From Ambrosia x helenae (lineage: Eukaryota; Streptophyta; Magnoliopsida; Asterales; Asteraceae): a stretch of DNA of 64,000 nt. Below the pieces are notes generated by a model. The model made no database searches and was not told where the DNA came from. It was given only the letters and a program-made list of their open reading frames with translations. Of the stretch, positions 1 to 11,300 are shown piece after piece. Each line of letters begins with the position of its first letter. The first letter of the stretch is position 1. The stretch lies in the NCBI GenBank assembly GCA_030844895.1, contig JAUTDX010000016.1, forward strand, positions 1 through 64,000, given 5' to 3'. The position numbers and the translations under genes were made by a program.

Positions 1-229
1 GTCATCATTTGATGATATTAAACGTGTTTTGCAGACGGGTCCGTTATGCGTTCGTCTTGCCATGTTGTTGTCTGATTCATGCATTGTATATTCAAATTCA
101 TATATTATTAATTATACCATTTGTTTTAAACATTCTTTTACATGTTCATGTGTTATATATACTTTAGTTTGAATTTATACTACAATTTGTATACATCTTA
201 TTATTAATGTAAATGTACTTTACTTGAAA

Positions 230-675
230 ACTGTGGCCAATATGTGTTAAACATGTAGCCAAGTTAGTGTTAAAATATGTCAAAACTGCAGACGAAATGT
301 GTCATAATTAACTGCATAAAAATGTGCCAATCAGCCAAAAACTACAACAAAATTTGCCGAAATGTGTTAAAAACTACAACCAAGAAAGTGCCGAAATGTG
401 TAAAAACTGCAACCGAAATAGGTTATAAGCTGCAGCAAAAAATGTGTTTGTAATGGGTCAAAAAATTGCAGCCAAAATGTGCCGAAAGGTGTTTAAAATT
501 GCAGCAAAAATTGAAGCAAAAATGAGCCGAAATTAGTCAAAAATTGCAGCCAAAACTGCAGCAAAAAAGGTGTCAATACTGCAGCCAAAATGGGTCAAAA
601 CTGCAGAAAATTTGTATCAAAATCGTAGCAAAAGTTGTAGTGAAAATGGGTCATTATGCAGCCGAAAATGCCATT
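230..675. repeat. Degenerate short-period tandem repeat (CTGCAGCCAAAATGTG type)
   Basis: Variants of CTGCAGCCAAAA followed by TGTGTC or TGGGTCAAAA recur roughly every 20-35 bases, with drifting spacing. There is no long open frame. It lies inside the MULE fragment and looks like a decayed minisatellite. Confidence 0.6.
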
Positions 676-831
676 CAAATTTAAACAACCAAACTTATAT
701 TAAAATGGTATTCATTCATCCGTTAAACTTGGTACATACATAAATTCAAAACACATATCCATTAATTCATACATCCAAAATTAGTACATAGGTTAATTCA
801 TTGTAAAAGAAAAATACATGATGAAAAGGAC

Positions 832-1014
832 CTAATAAAAAAACTTCAATCTTTTATTCTTCAATGCCATAATTCTAGCTCGTTCTTCATGTCGCCTAAT
901 CTGACGTTCCCTTATCCTAGCTTGATATTCTTGGTTGCTAATCGATCTCAATAGCCTATCACTTCTCAGCTCCTCCACACATGGAGTGTCAGCAAAACCC
1001 GCAACTCCTTCCAT
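832..1014 (-). CDS. Short Arg-rich ORF, possible transposon exon, unidentified
   Basis: A 60-codon frame rich in Arg, Glu and Lys, with a heptad-like stretch (QARIRERQIRRHEERARIM) that could form a charged helix. I do not recognise a family. It sits inside the MULE fragment between repeat fields, so it could be a leftover exon of a transposon-encoded protein. It could equally be chance. Confidence 0.2.
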   Translation of the reverse strand: MEGVAGFADTPCVEELRSDRLLRSISNQEYQARIRERQIRRHEERARIMALKNKRLKFFY

Positions 1015-1960
1015 GTAGCATTACACTATGTGAAATACTATTCACATTTACATTGGCTAAAACAATCGCATTACTCATTTGAAATACAGTTACATTAATA
1101 ACATATGGCAAACCCATGACAAACAAAACATTATATCATTTTAACATTAACTATCACAAATTAAATTATCACACATGTCTAATACATTAAAAATTTTATA
1201 ACATAATGTGTTTACATCGCATACAAAGCCTATTCACACTAAACATCAACAAATACAAGACTGCCACACATGTGAAATACAAGTATAGATATCTCATACA
1301 TGCAACATAGGACAAGCACATCAGTCTAACTTAACACTAACTATCAAAAATAATATTATCACACATGTGTTTTACATGGAACAATTATCACACTTGTGTA
1401 ATGCATGTCATACAATGCTTGTTCACGATTAACATAAGCTACACCAGGCATATTACACATGTGAATTACTGTTACATACAAAGCCTATTCACATTTAACA
1501 TAACACATGTGTAGTGCATTGCATACAAAGCCTATTCACATTTAACATCAACTAAAACAACCATACTACACATGTGAAACACAGTTAAAGATAACATATA
1601 TGTGCAACATATGACAGATATGTGTATTACATGGCATTTATTATCACACATATGCAATACATTACATACAAAGCTTGTTCACTGATAACATTAGCTAAAA
1701 CAATCATATTACACATGTGAACTCCAGTTACATCTATCATAATATATATCTACAACACACATGTGTTATACACCACACACATAACAGTACTATATTACAC
1801 ATGTGTAATACACCACGGAAATAACAATACTATTACATATGTGTAATACATATCATACAATATATTCATATATCAATCGTAAAACTATAACATCTGTGCA
1901 ATACATATCATACAATTCACTTAAACATGTATTACACCTGACAAATCACAATATCATTTG
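1000..1960. repeat. Palindrome field with core ACACATGTG(T)
   Basis: About ten copies of ACACATGTG or ACACATGTGT (for example near 1268, 1351, 1504, 1569, 1713, 1757 and 1797) are interspersed with GTAATACAT and CATACAA words. The core is self-complementary. The region is non-coding and lies in the subterminal part of the MULE fragment. Confidence 0.7.
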
Positions 1961-2473
1961 AAACAACCATTTAACTTATTGCACATACAACACATTGAAG
2001 CATTAGTTAACGATTTGGTGTTTTTCTTACACAAAACGCCTAATTAATCGATGTAATACGAGTACAAATAGTCTCGGTTCGTGTGCAACATGAATAATAT
2101 GAATAATACGATGATACCTGATGTTGATGAACGATTGTTTGATGGATCGGTACATTTGATGCATATGATCGATTGTTGATGGTTATCGTGTTATTTGAAT
2201 GATTGATAAACTCATGATTAAACAAACCCTAGTTTTTCATTGTTTGGAGAGATGGGTGAGAGAGGAAAAGTTACATGAAGAAGGTATTGAAATGATAAAA
2301 GGATTAGTAAAATCTTTTTATATTTCCCCAAAATACCCTTCCTTGTTAAAATCCCATCTATTGTTGTTGTTTTTATTTCATTTTAATCACAACCATTGAT
2401 CTACTAAGATCAATGGCTATTATTTAGTTCTCGAGTTCTCTCAATAAAATGAGTTCTCTATTGAACCATCCCC

Positions 2474-3376
2474 TATAATATTAAACAAAAAGAATACACT
2501 AAAAGTTTGGTGGACAAGGTGGTTGATGTGGTCGACCTCTACAGCATTCAACCAAGTTTGCTTCCTTCAATGTGGTTATTTTATGAACTTTTTTTTTGGG
2601 CAAAATGAATATTTTGGTGTCAGACCTTTGTTACATTATAATTTATTGTTATATTATAATTGCACTTTGACCACTAACTTTCTTACTAAACTTATTTGAC
2701 TAACAAAGTTTTTAGCTTTTAGATTTTAAACTTTGACCACCAAACTTTTAGCTTTTAGGATTTTAAACTTTGACCACCCAACTTCTTTAAAGTTGCATTA
2801 CAGCACACATCCACCGCAATATCTTTTAGCTAAGCATTGACACATTTTTTCTAACTTTGACCACCAAACTGTTAGCTTTTAGCCGCGAGTATTTTTTTGA
2901 AACCCATGCGAGAATAACAGTAAATTAATATTATCTTTTATGTCCACAAAATCGTCCATGCAACAGAAGCTCCGACAGCGACGCGCAATGTTTAACGTCC
3001 ACCAAACCCTCAACGCGTGATCGTTAACGTAATTTGTGCACTTCGGTATCGTAACCGCAACAAATTTTGCTGCTTTTCGGGACTAATACTTTCAATACCA
3101 GTATAGTGATCTAGATGATTTCAATTGTTCTATCGAGTGGATGTATCGTCAGGCCGTCCACATATTATGTTTCTATTGGTCCACGTAAGATGCCACCTTT
3201 TAGCTAGGCATTGACACATTTTTTTCTAACTTTGCCTTCAAATAAAGCGTACTACTAAACATGTTATACACAACAGTCGAGATGTAGACAAGACAAAGTG
3301 TACTGCGGGTGGTGATGATGTAGAGATGTAGACAAGACAAAGTGTACTGCGGGGTGGGTATTCTGATTTCATTTAT
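2474..3376 (+). mobile_element. Helitron-derived copy 1 (ends missing)
   Basis: This stretch is closely similar to 3517-4316, at an offset of about 1045 bp. Shared blocks include ATATTAAACAAAAAGAATAC and the segment around GACTAATACTTTCAATACC. It lacks the recognisable 5' start and 3' hairpin seen in copy 2. Its left edge coincides with the MULE terminus, and its right edge has a short direct duplication (about 3278-3355). No gene is supported here. Confidence 0.55.
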
Positions 3377-4347
3377 TCTCTTATATATTAATTAAAAGAC
3401 ACTTCTACAGTGACATAATGTTATTGGCTAGAAATTATGGTGCCTAATAGGTGGATGCCAAGTGGCATCCACTGCTTGTCTTTTTTTTTTTTATTAGGCA
3501 ATGTATAAATGATATATAATATTAAACAAAAAGAATACACTAAAAGTTTGGTAGACTAGATGGTTGATGTGGTCGACCTCTACAGCATTCAACCAAGTTC
3601 GATTCCTTCAATGTGGTTATTTTAGGAACTTTTTTTTTTGGGCAAAATGAATATTTTGGTGTTAGACCTTTGTTACTTTATAATTTATTGTTATATTATA
3701 ATTGCTCTTTGACCACTAACTTTCTTACTAACTTATTTGACCAACAAAAGTTTTAGCTTTTAGATTTCAAACTTTGACCATCAAACTTTTAGCTTTTAGG
3801 ATTTTAAACTTTGACCACCCAACTTCTTTAAGTTGCATTACAGCCACATCCACCGCAACATCTTTTAGCTAAGCATTGACACATTTTTTCTAACTTTGAC
3901 CACCAAACTGTTAGCTTTTAGCCGCGAGTATTTTTTTGAAACTCATGCGAGAATAACAGTAAATTAATATTATCTTTTATGTCTACAAAACCGTCCATGC
4001 AACAAAAGCTCCGACAGCGACGCGCGATGTTTAACGTCCACCAAACCCTCAACGCGCGATCGTTAACGTAATTTGTGCACTTCGGTATCGTAACCGGCAA
4101 CAAATTTTGCCGCTTTTCGGGACTAATACTTTCAATACCAGTATAGTGATCTAGATGATACAATTGTTCTATCGAGTGGATGTATCGTCAGGCCGTCCAC
4201 ATATTATGTTTCTATTGGTCCGCGTAAGATGCCACCTTGCTAGGCATTGACACATTTTTTTCTAACTTTGCCTTCAAATAAAGCGTACTACGAAACATGT
4301 ATACACAACAGTCGAGCCTGCGGCGAAGCGCTGGTAACTACCACTAG
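3377..4347 (+). mobile_element. Non-autonomous Helitron
   Basis: The candidate 5' end TCTCTTATATATTAATTAAA starts at 3377. The 3' end shows a GC-rich hairpin (GCGGCGAAGCGCTGG, 4319-4333), then CTAG at 4344-4347 followed by T. A hairpin about 10 nt before CTRR|T is the hallmark of plant Helitrons. No Rep/helicase frame is present. The insertion dinucleotide on the left is not a clean A|TC, so the 5' boundary may be off by a base or two. Confidence 0.65.
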
Positions 4348-4794
4348 TTAAATTGAAATTTGTTAATAAAGAGAAACATTCAAATCAATTCTATCACCTC
4401 TCTCTCTCTCTCTGTGTGCCACCTACACAACCGCCATCAACCACCACAACCACTAGTGTTTTGATGTTCTTTCATACAAATGAATTCGGTATGTTGCTCA
4501 ATTTACAGAGAAATGAAAAAAACATTTTGATCGTATTTGTTCGCCTTTTAGTCTTTTACATATGGGTTTCAGATAAATAGGCACACTAATGGATAATTTT
4601 AAATACCTGCTTGGGTCAAGATTTAATCACCTTTCATATGAATTTTAAGGTTGATCCATGACTTAGCATAAAAATATACTTTTATTGGTAAATACATGTT
4701 AACATCTTACGTTAATTGCAAAAATAATGCTTATGTTCTTGAGTCTGATATATTTTAAAAAACACAGGTTGGATATAGGAGAATGAAAACAAAT
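4348..4794. other. Intergenic, nothing recognised
   Basis: AT-rich sequence with a short CT run (4398-4414). A 75-codon frame at 4353-4580 has no recognisable features and is not called. Confidence 0.5.
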
Positions 4795-5145
4795 AAAAAA
4801 AAATTTGAATATTAACTTTCATTACCACCAAAAAGACAAGCTTATCTCCAAGACGGAAATAACTAGCCGAAAGCCAAACAAAACAATACGAATACATCAA
4901 ATAAAAAATAGACCACCTATCCCAATCCACTACACCGCCTTTGAATCTATGTTTGTACCAAAGAGATCCCAAAGTCTTGATGTCTGCCACCATCTCCACC
5001 ACCTTCGACTCCTTGTTAGAAAAGATCTTGTCATTCCTTGCTTTACACATAACCCAACAGGCGATAATAATCACCCCTTGGATTACCGCATGTTTAACAC
5101 CCACCAAACCACATGACTCGTGTAAAACCACCAACAATGCATTAA
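4795..5145 (-). mobile_element. 5'-truncated LINE tail (C-terminus of the reverse transcriptase ORF)
   Basis: The minus-strand frame (start near 5137) has the typical extreme C-terminus of plant LINE ORF2, after the zf-RVT domain: a CWVMCKARND segment, then VVEMVADIKTLGSLWYKHR and a terminal WDRW. An A-rich tail on the minus strand follows at about 4795-4803. The RT catalytic region and zinc-binding cysteines are missing, so this is a 5'-truncated dead copy. Only the last roughly 80 residues match; the rest of the 141-codon frame is probably read-through. Confidence 0.65.
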
Positions 5146-5715
5146 ATACCTTGGCCCGGTATGTCTATACGTTAATAATTCATTTAAAAAATAAAAAAAT
5201 ACCAAAAATGGTTTCTTATATTTTTTATTTTCAGATAGAAAGAAAAGCATATGAAGTTGTGATAAAGGATGGAAAGTTATTATACAAACAAATTATAGTG
5301 TGTTTTAAAGTACATTCTAGTGTGTTTTTTGAATGTGTTACTAGTTGTGTATGATGAAGATAAAACACATTGGATTATAGAGAAGATGATGATAAAACAT
5401 ACGAGACTGTTAAAACACAAAGTTGAGAATATGATGATAAAACATACGGGTATGAACGTTTATTGTTAAAACACTATGACGTTAGTATGACGATAATGAT
5501 GGTGACCAGAGCAATTCTCTCTCTCTTTCTCCTGTCTCTCTCTTTACCTATTTTTATGACATCTCTCACCTCTCTTACCAAAAATATAATTTTAATCATT
5601 ATTTAATAGTATGTAAAAATTACTAAAATGCTCAAACACCTTGTGCCACATGTCACTTCCATATTGGTTTTTACAATTCTCACAAAAAAAAATGGATTTA
5701 TACAAGAACCTAAAC

Positions 5716-5744
<29 letters not shown>
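5146..5744. other. Intergenic with AAAACA-rich and CT-rich tracts and (TA)n/(CA)n
   Basis: Contains repeated GATGATAAAACATACG words (5384-5450), a CT-rich tract near 5517-5545 and a (TA)n(CA)n run at 5718-5744 next to the Helitron 3' terminus. No gene seen. Confidence 0.5.
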
Positions 5745-5747
<3 letters not shown>

Positions 5748-7648
5748 GGTTAAATCCCGTGTGAACACACGAGTTCAACAAATGAAAACATTACAAAACT
5801 TTAAATTATAATTAATTCAAATTAAGTGTTAACGTAAATAATGGGAAAGTAAAAATACATATGACGGGTTGTTACATTATATATTTACAATTTTATCGAT
5901 CTCAATATTAAATGTTCTTGGAATGGAAATTGCAACCCCTCATCCATCCAAATTAGTCATGAGTTGTAGCATTTCCCTTTTCCAGTAGAGCACTGGGAAC
6001 AACTTGAAGTAGGTTGCAGTTTCAAAAATGGTTAATCAAGGAATTGCATATATACTAACATTGGAAATACGTGCCGGGTAACAAGTAGTACCGGTTTGGG
6101 TCACAACATGCCATTCTAGGAAGGAAAAAAAGTATTAAACCGCACCTTAAGAATGTCGCCCGTCTCATTCAGTGAAACCTCATTGAGTTGATCCTCACTT
6201 ACTCTATCTCCGTAGATTATTAGAAATATCAATCATGCATTAATTAATAAGTTTAAGGGTAAAAAGAGTTGTCATACCTATACAAAAATAATATGATGAG
6301 GTTTATGCCTAGTTAATATCTTAAAAGATATTAGAAGTTCTCTACAAAAGCAAGTTAAACCATAATCATAGCAGCCAAAACAATACATAGTAAATGATAA
6401 TGCAAAATAAAATGTGCCTAATCAAAAGTTTATTAGAATAGAATGATCAAATATAAGATTAGAGCTGAAACATAATGAATAAAAATAATTAAATCCTGGA
6501 TTAATGAATGGTAGTAATAAAGTCGAACTGCACGGACTAAAATAAAAAAATCAACATTAATACTTAGTTGGAAAAAGAATAGCACATCTGATTCGAGAAA
6601 TCAACATTATTTTAGAGATGGATGATATATCAAAACTCATATAAGATATACAAATCAAAAGTAAAAACTAGTTATAAAATCTAACAAAATAAATAAAGAC
6701 ATTGTATTGGTCGACGAAATCATACCTTGAAGACGAGTATGATAATCGGATTCATAGATGATATATAAAGACATCATATTCGAAGAATTTAAGTTTGGAC
6801 GCACTCTTAACAATTTTGGACGCACCTTTGTTATGAACAGCAAACATTGGAAGTCAGAGACCAATTTAAGTTTGGACGCACCTTTGTTATGAACAACAAA
6901 CATTGGAAGTCAGATGCCAAATTTAAGTTTGGATGCACTCTTAACAATTTTGGACGCACCCCTTAATTTTTTTGGACGCACCATTGAGTTTTTTGGACGC
7001 ACTATTGAGTTTTTTGGACGCATCATTAATTTTTTATAAGTTTATATCAGGAGTATAACAAATCTCAACTTTGTTGACCATTTTGGACGCACCATTCTTC
7101 TGAGAACTACACCAACATCGAGGCACTTCATTAAAATTCAAAAAGTTTGGTATTCCTTCAGTAGATACTACACCAACATCTGGCCGCCATTGTTAATAGT
7201 GCTTCCATAAAAATTACCGGTTGCAGGTACAACAATGGCGATTCCCTTGTTGCAGGTACAACAATGGCGCCCAACACGATTCCCAAGTACAACAATGGCG
7301 GTTTCTACACGAAGAACAATCAGGAGGTTTGTGGCGGTTTCGATTACAGATCTCGAGCATATCGATATCCTTGACGTCAAGGATTAATAACAATCAGGAG
7401 GTGAAGAAGACGTGTGTGTATTCACCTACTTCACATCTAGGTTCGTTCAGATGTAGCCATCGGCGGTAGGTGTTGATGATGATGATGATGGTGGTGGTCA
7501 GATCTCGATCATGAAGTTAGAATAAACGTTGGGTTAGGTTTATGTTCTGAAAGTTTAAATCAGGGAGGAAGAAAATAGGTTTAACTGAAGTTTGGTTAAA
7601 TTGACAGGTGACAAATTCTAGTGGCTTCCTACACTTCTTATGTTAAGA
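5745..7648 (-). mobile_element. Minus-strand Helitron, non-autonomous
   Basis: On the minus strand the 3' end reads a hairpin (ACTCGTGTGTTCACACGGGA), then TTTAACCTAG|T, with CTAG at 5745-5748. The likely 5' end is near 7648 (A|TCTTAACATAAGAAGTG), although it could lie up to about 30 bases further right. There is no helicase/Rep ORF. The interior holds nine TTTGGACGCA-type repeats (6789-7090) and three GTACAACAATGGCG repeats (7227-7300). Two frames at 7168-7469 read through the latter repeats and are not called as genes. Confidence 0.6.
6785..7095. repeat. Irregularly spaced repeats of TTTGGACGCACC
   Basis: Nine occurrences of TTTGGACGCA or one-base variants (about 6789, 6814, 6871, 6929, 6950, 6970, 6993, 7014 and 7080), with 20-60 bp between them. 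They lie within the Helitron. The spacing is too irregular for a simple minisatellite. Confidence 0.7.
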
Positions 7649-8319
7649 TACTTTATACCCTATACTTTCTCATAAATCTAACATCACGTAATAGTAAACG
7701 TATTTGTACTATTTATTAGATGGTTCAAGTAATTTTATGTTGTGACGCCGTATTGCAACACAGAGCTTGATTTACTAGTTGATAACAAGAATTGAAGCTA
7801 AAACTTGTAATTGGAATTTGAACGAATTGTTAAGAGCTTAATATTGTAATACAGTTTGTAAATTTGCTCTAAAGGCAAAAAAAAAAAAGCAATAGTCACA
7901 ACAGTTGTAATACTGGTTGTACCAGTGGTAGCAAAGATGAAAATTTTGTTTTTTCAATTAAATTATTTGCACTATTTTTTCAGTCCTAGCTTATTTATCG
8001 TTTACTAAAGATGTTATCCTTTAAATTTATTTCTATTTAAACTCTAAAAATATTACAGACAAGACGGATAAGAAACAAATGCGAAATTTCAATTACAGCT
8101 AAATCCAACTAACAAAACTCCAACATAACTCTCACGAGGCCATGAGACATTTAATAAATGGTTTTAGAAATAACTCTAGATGTAGTACACATATTTCTTT
8201 ATCTAAAAGAAACACAATCAATGTCACGTACCCAAAGGCCAAACCCGACGCAGAATGAAGTGTGAAACAATGACCAACAAAATTTAGAAAACGAATATAC
8301 CAAACATCATGAGCCATGA
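7649..8319. other. Region downstream of DRP1, no gene seen
   Basis: AT-rich. It probably includes the 3' UTR of DRP1, transcribed from the right. A poly-A run lies at 7878-7889. The frame at 8132-8332 is antisense or overlapping and is not supported. Confidence 0.5.
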
Positions 8320-11300
8320 TCACCGCACCCATGCTACCGCTTCGATCTCTTCCTTTGATACCTTGTATAGATCAAGTCTTTTTGCGATTTCTAGTCTCTT
8401 TGACATTAAAGACGGATCTTCATCGAGCAACTCTGCAAGCTGTTTGCCCTGAAAAAAACATTGTTTTAAGATTGAGCCTCTTAAAAAAGATAAAAGTAGG
8501 AACACTGGTGTGTAACATAGATCAGCCATTTCGACCCATTTCCAAAACAGGTCAATGTAGATTACTACTGTTCACATAAACAAATTACGAACTTCAAAGA
8601 CAGTAGTATTAACAAAAGAAAATATATATATAACTGCAACTAACCTTACAATAGAAGACGAGTATCATTATTGTTTTGTTCAAACAGATTAAAAACTCAA
8701 ACAAAACAAACAGATCAAAAGTATCCCAAAGTGCATTTCTAGTGCATAAAAGCTCACAAGTCATTTTATCAAAAAGAAAGACTATTATTAAGAAAAAAAA
8801 TAATTTGTGACATATTTGACACACTGATTGTTTTAAAACAAAAAAAAAATATTTAGATAAAATACGTCAGGGTTAAAATTGATCAAGGCATTAACAAGTT
8901 ATAACAAGGATTACAGAAGATCATAAATGTAAAACGATAATTACCTCCTTTCTCCCTATCTGTGTGTAGAAGTAGTTGAGTAAGTTTTGCTTGGCTTCTT
9001 TTACTTGGCAATAGACAACTGCCTTGGGAATCGTGCTCCTGAGTGTATCTGACACCATACCAATATAAGAAGATACATTTGAGCCTATCCTCCTAAAATG
9101 ATTATCTGCATATCGGTCCCCTAATGGGTCAACTGCGCTTGCACGGTCAGCAGCAGGGATTCCACGATCTGGAGGTGGGTTTTTGCGGTCTGCAGATGAG
9201 GCCCGGCGATCTCCAGGTGGAGGAGCAGGCCCTACTTTCTCAACTTCTTGAGGAAGTTTCCGGAAGAAATCTACAGTTAAGTATGATGACTCCATCTCCA
9301 CCAATCGAACAACTGTTTTCTTACTTTCATCTCGGAATTTTTCCAATGCTTCACCAGCAGCCGCAGCAAGCGTGGATTGCAGAGTTGGAAACCGCCTCAA
9401 CTCCTGTTTTACAACCAAGGAAAGGTTTATCACCTTTTAACAAGAGCTAGAGATACCAATTTCTGGGCCATTTATTAGTCAATTCGTGTTATTTGTACTT
9501 TCAGTGGGCTAAAAGAAAAGAAGGGATTTGAGTTGCCAAAAGTGTTTTTTACGCATTATACCTCTTAAATCATTTTCATCAAAAGAAAAGATTATTATTA
9601 AAATAATATAAAAACTGTAAGCATTAAACCTCTTAAATCATTTTCATCGAAGGAAAGTTTTGGGCCAACCCAAACCTGTTTTGACCATGTTAAAAATACC
9701 CTTTTATTCCTTCAGACCTGTCTATTTTGCCGATTCTAACAAGAATACAAATATATTATCAATAATAGTAATACAGCAAGCTTGTGATGTCTGACCTCAG
9801 TTTCTCCAATTGACTTCCGGACAAGTTCTTTTAGGACAAAATGAACCTAAAAAAAATTCTGTGATAAGTAGTGTAGCTCAATGAAAACAGTTTAACATTA
9901 AAATTGACGATAAAAAAATACGTACTGCATCAACCGAAGCTTCTGCAGGTCCCCTGAAATAATTCAATGAGCCCTCAATAAGACGCCGATAACCTTGTTC
10001 AGGAGCGATTAAGTGAGGCTGGTAACCATCTGCCTCTGAAACAATTTTCTTAACATTTTGTAGAGAGAGATGTCTATCAAATGGAAGCTTCCTCAAAGCA
10101 GCAGGAAGTTGGTTGTCAAACACTCCATAAATTCTATCACCTCCGGGCCGCCTGAAATAATAGCACAATTCTAAATTTTAAATGCGGACTTACATACGTT
10201 ATGCATACAAATGGAAAACTAGCTTATTCTGTAGATGTGTATGTCTTCTTTACATGGTATGTTGCCCTAATAATATCCCACTTTCAATTCAAAGCAAATA
10301 TAGGTGACAAAATGAAAGGGGTAACCTTTAAAAATAAGTCAAAACGGTCTGGGTTGACCTGCCAAGCTTTTTCGATCCATTTTTAAAAGTTCATAAATAA
10401 TGAATATATTAAATATGATCACAAAAACAGTATTCAATAATGATCCAGTTTTTTTTAAAGAACATAGGACATAATAATTAGTTAAAAATGTTTGACCACT
10501 TCTTTTTTAGATTCTTTTATTCATTTGATCCCTTATGAATACAAAAACCATATAGACCAATATTCAGTCAAACTTAAAGGTCAAGAACTACGCTTACCCT
10601 CCATCTAGATGCTCCTTAAATATTTTGTCAAAAGCACGACAAAGTTCCAAGATGGTGTACAATTGTGCCTGAAAGAAATCAGTTATAGGAATTGAAGAAA
10701 ATTATATTAATTACACCACAAATTTAAAAATAAAAATAAAGAAAGTACTACTACTAACCCCTGCATCTACTGCAATTGGCCTCCCAAGACGGTCCAACTC
10801 TGCTTCCATCTCCTCGATACCTTTGTTGATCATGGAAGTAATGCCTGGTAATTTTCCTTTGATTACCCTTTCCAAATGCTACATAGAAAAAAGAAGCCAC
10901 AAACATTACAAATACACCTCTAATGAGAAAACCTGCAGCTTAAATGTCAGTGAAGTATACCTCAGATAACAGTTTTGCCAAATACTCGGAACCCATTTTA
11001 TTGGCCAAATGACCATAGTCGGGACTTGTAGCAAAATACTCACGCTCCCTTCGCCTTGCATACATCATATCAGTATTCTTGTTGATGTCAGCTTGGGATC
11101 TATTCACAATCCCAACCCAAGGATGCTGTAGACGATAAGCTCTGCCTTCAAGGACCTTTTTAAAATGTTATCAACATCAGAATCAACTGAAGTGAAATAA
11201 ACTAAGAATTAAATAATAAACATGATGATTCATAGTGATTATATCTCACATCCAATGCATTAGTTCCTTTGTCCATCAGATCAAGCTTTGTCAGCACACC

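Larger units (their letters stand above)
1..2473. mobile_element. Right part of a Mutator-like element (MULE), left end outside window
   Basis: The end at about 2410-2473 has the same architecture as the right terminus of the well-defined MULE ending at 36362: stacked AGTTCTC/GGTTCCT blocks, then TATTGAACCATCCCC here and TATTTGAACCCTACCC there. The 9 bp that follow (TATAATATT, 2474-2482) also occur in the uninterrupted paralogous copy near 3514-3525, so the element appears to have inserted into that older sequence. Inside are degenerate repeats (230-670) and a field of ACACATGTG palindromes (1000-1960). No clear transposase is seen. The matching left target duplication lies outside the window, so the assignment is inference from the shared terminus. 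Confidence 0.55.
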
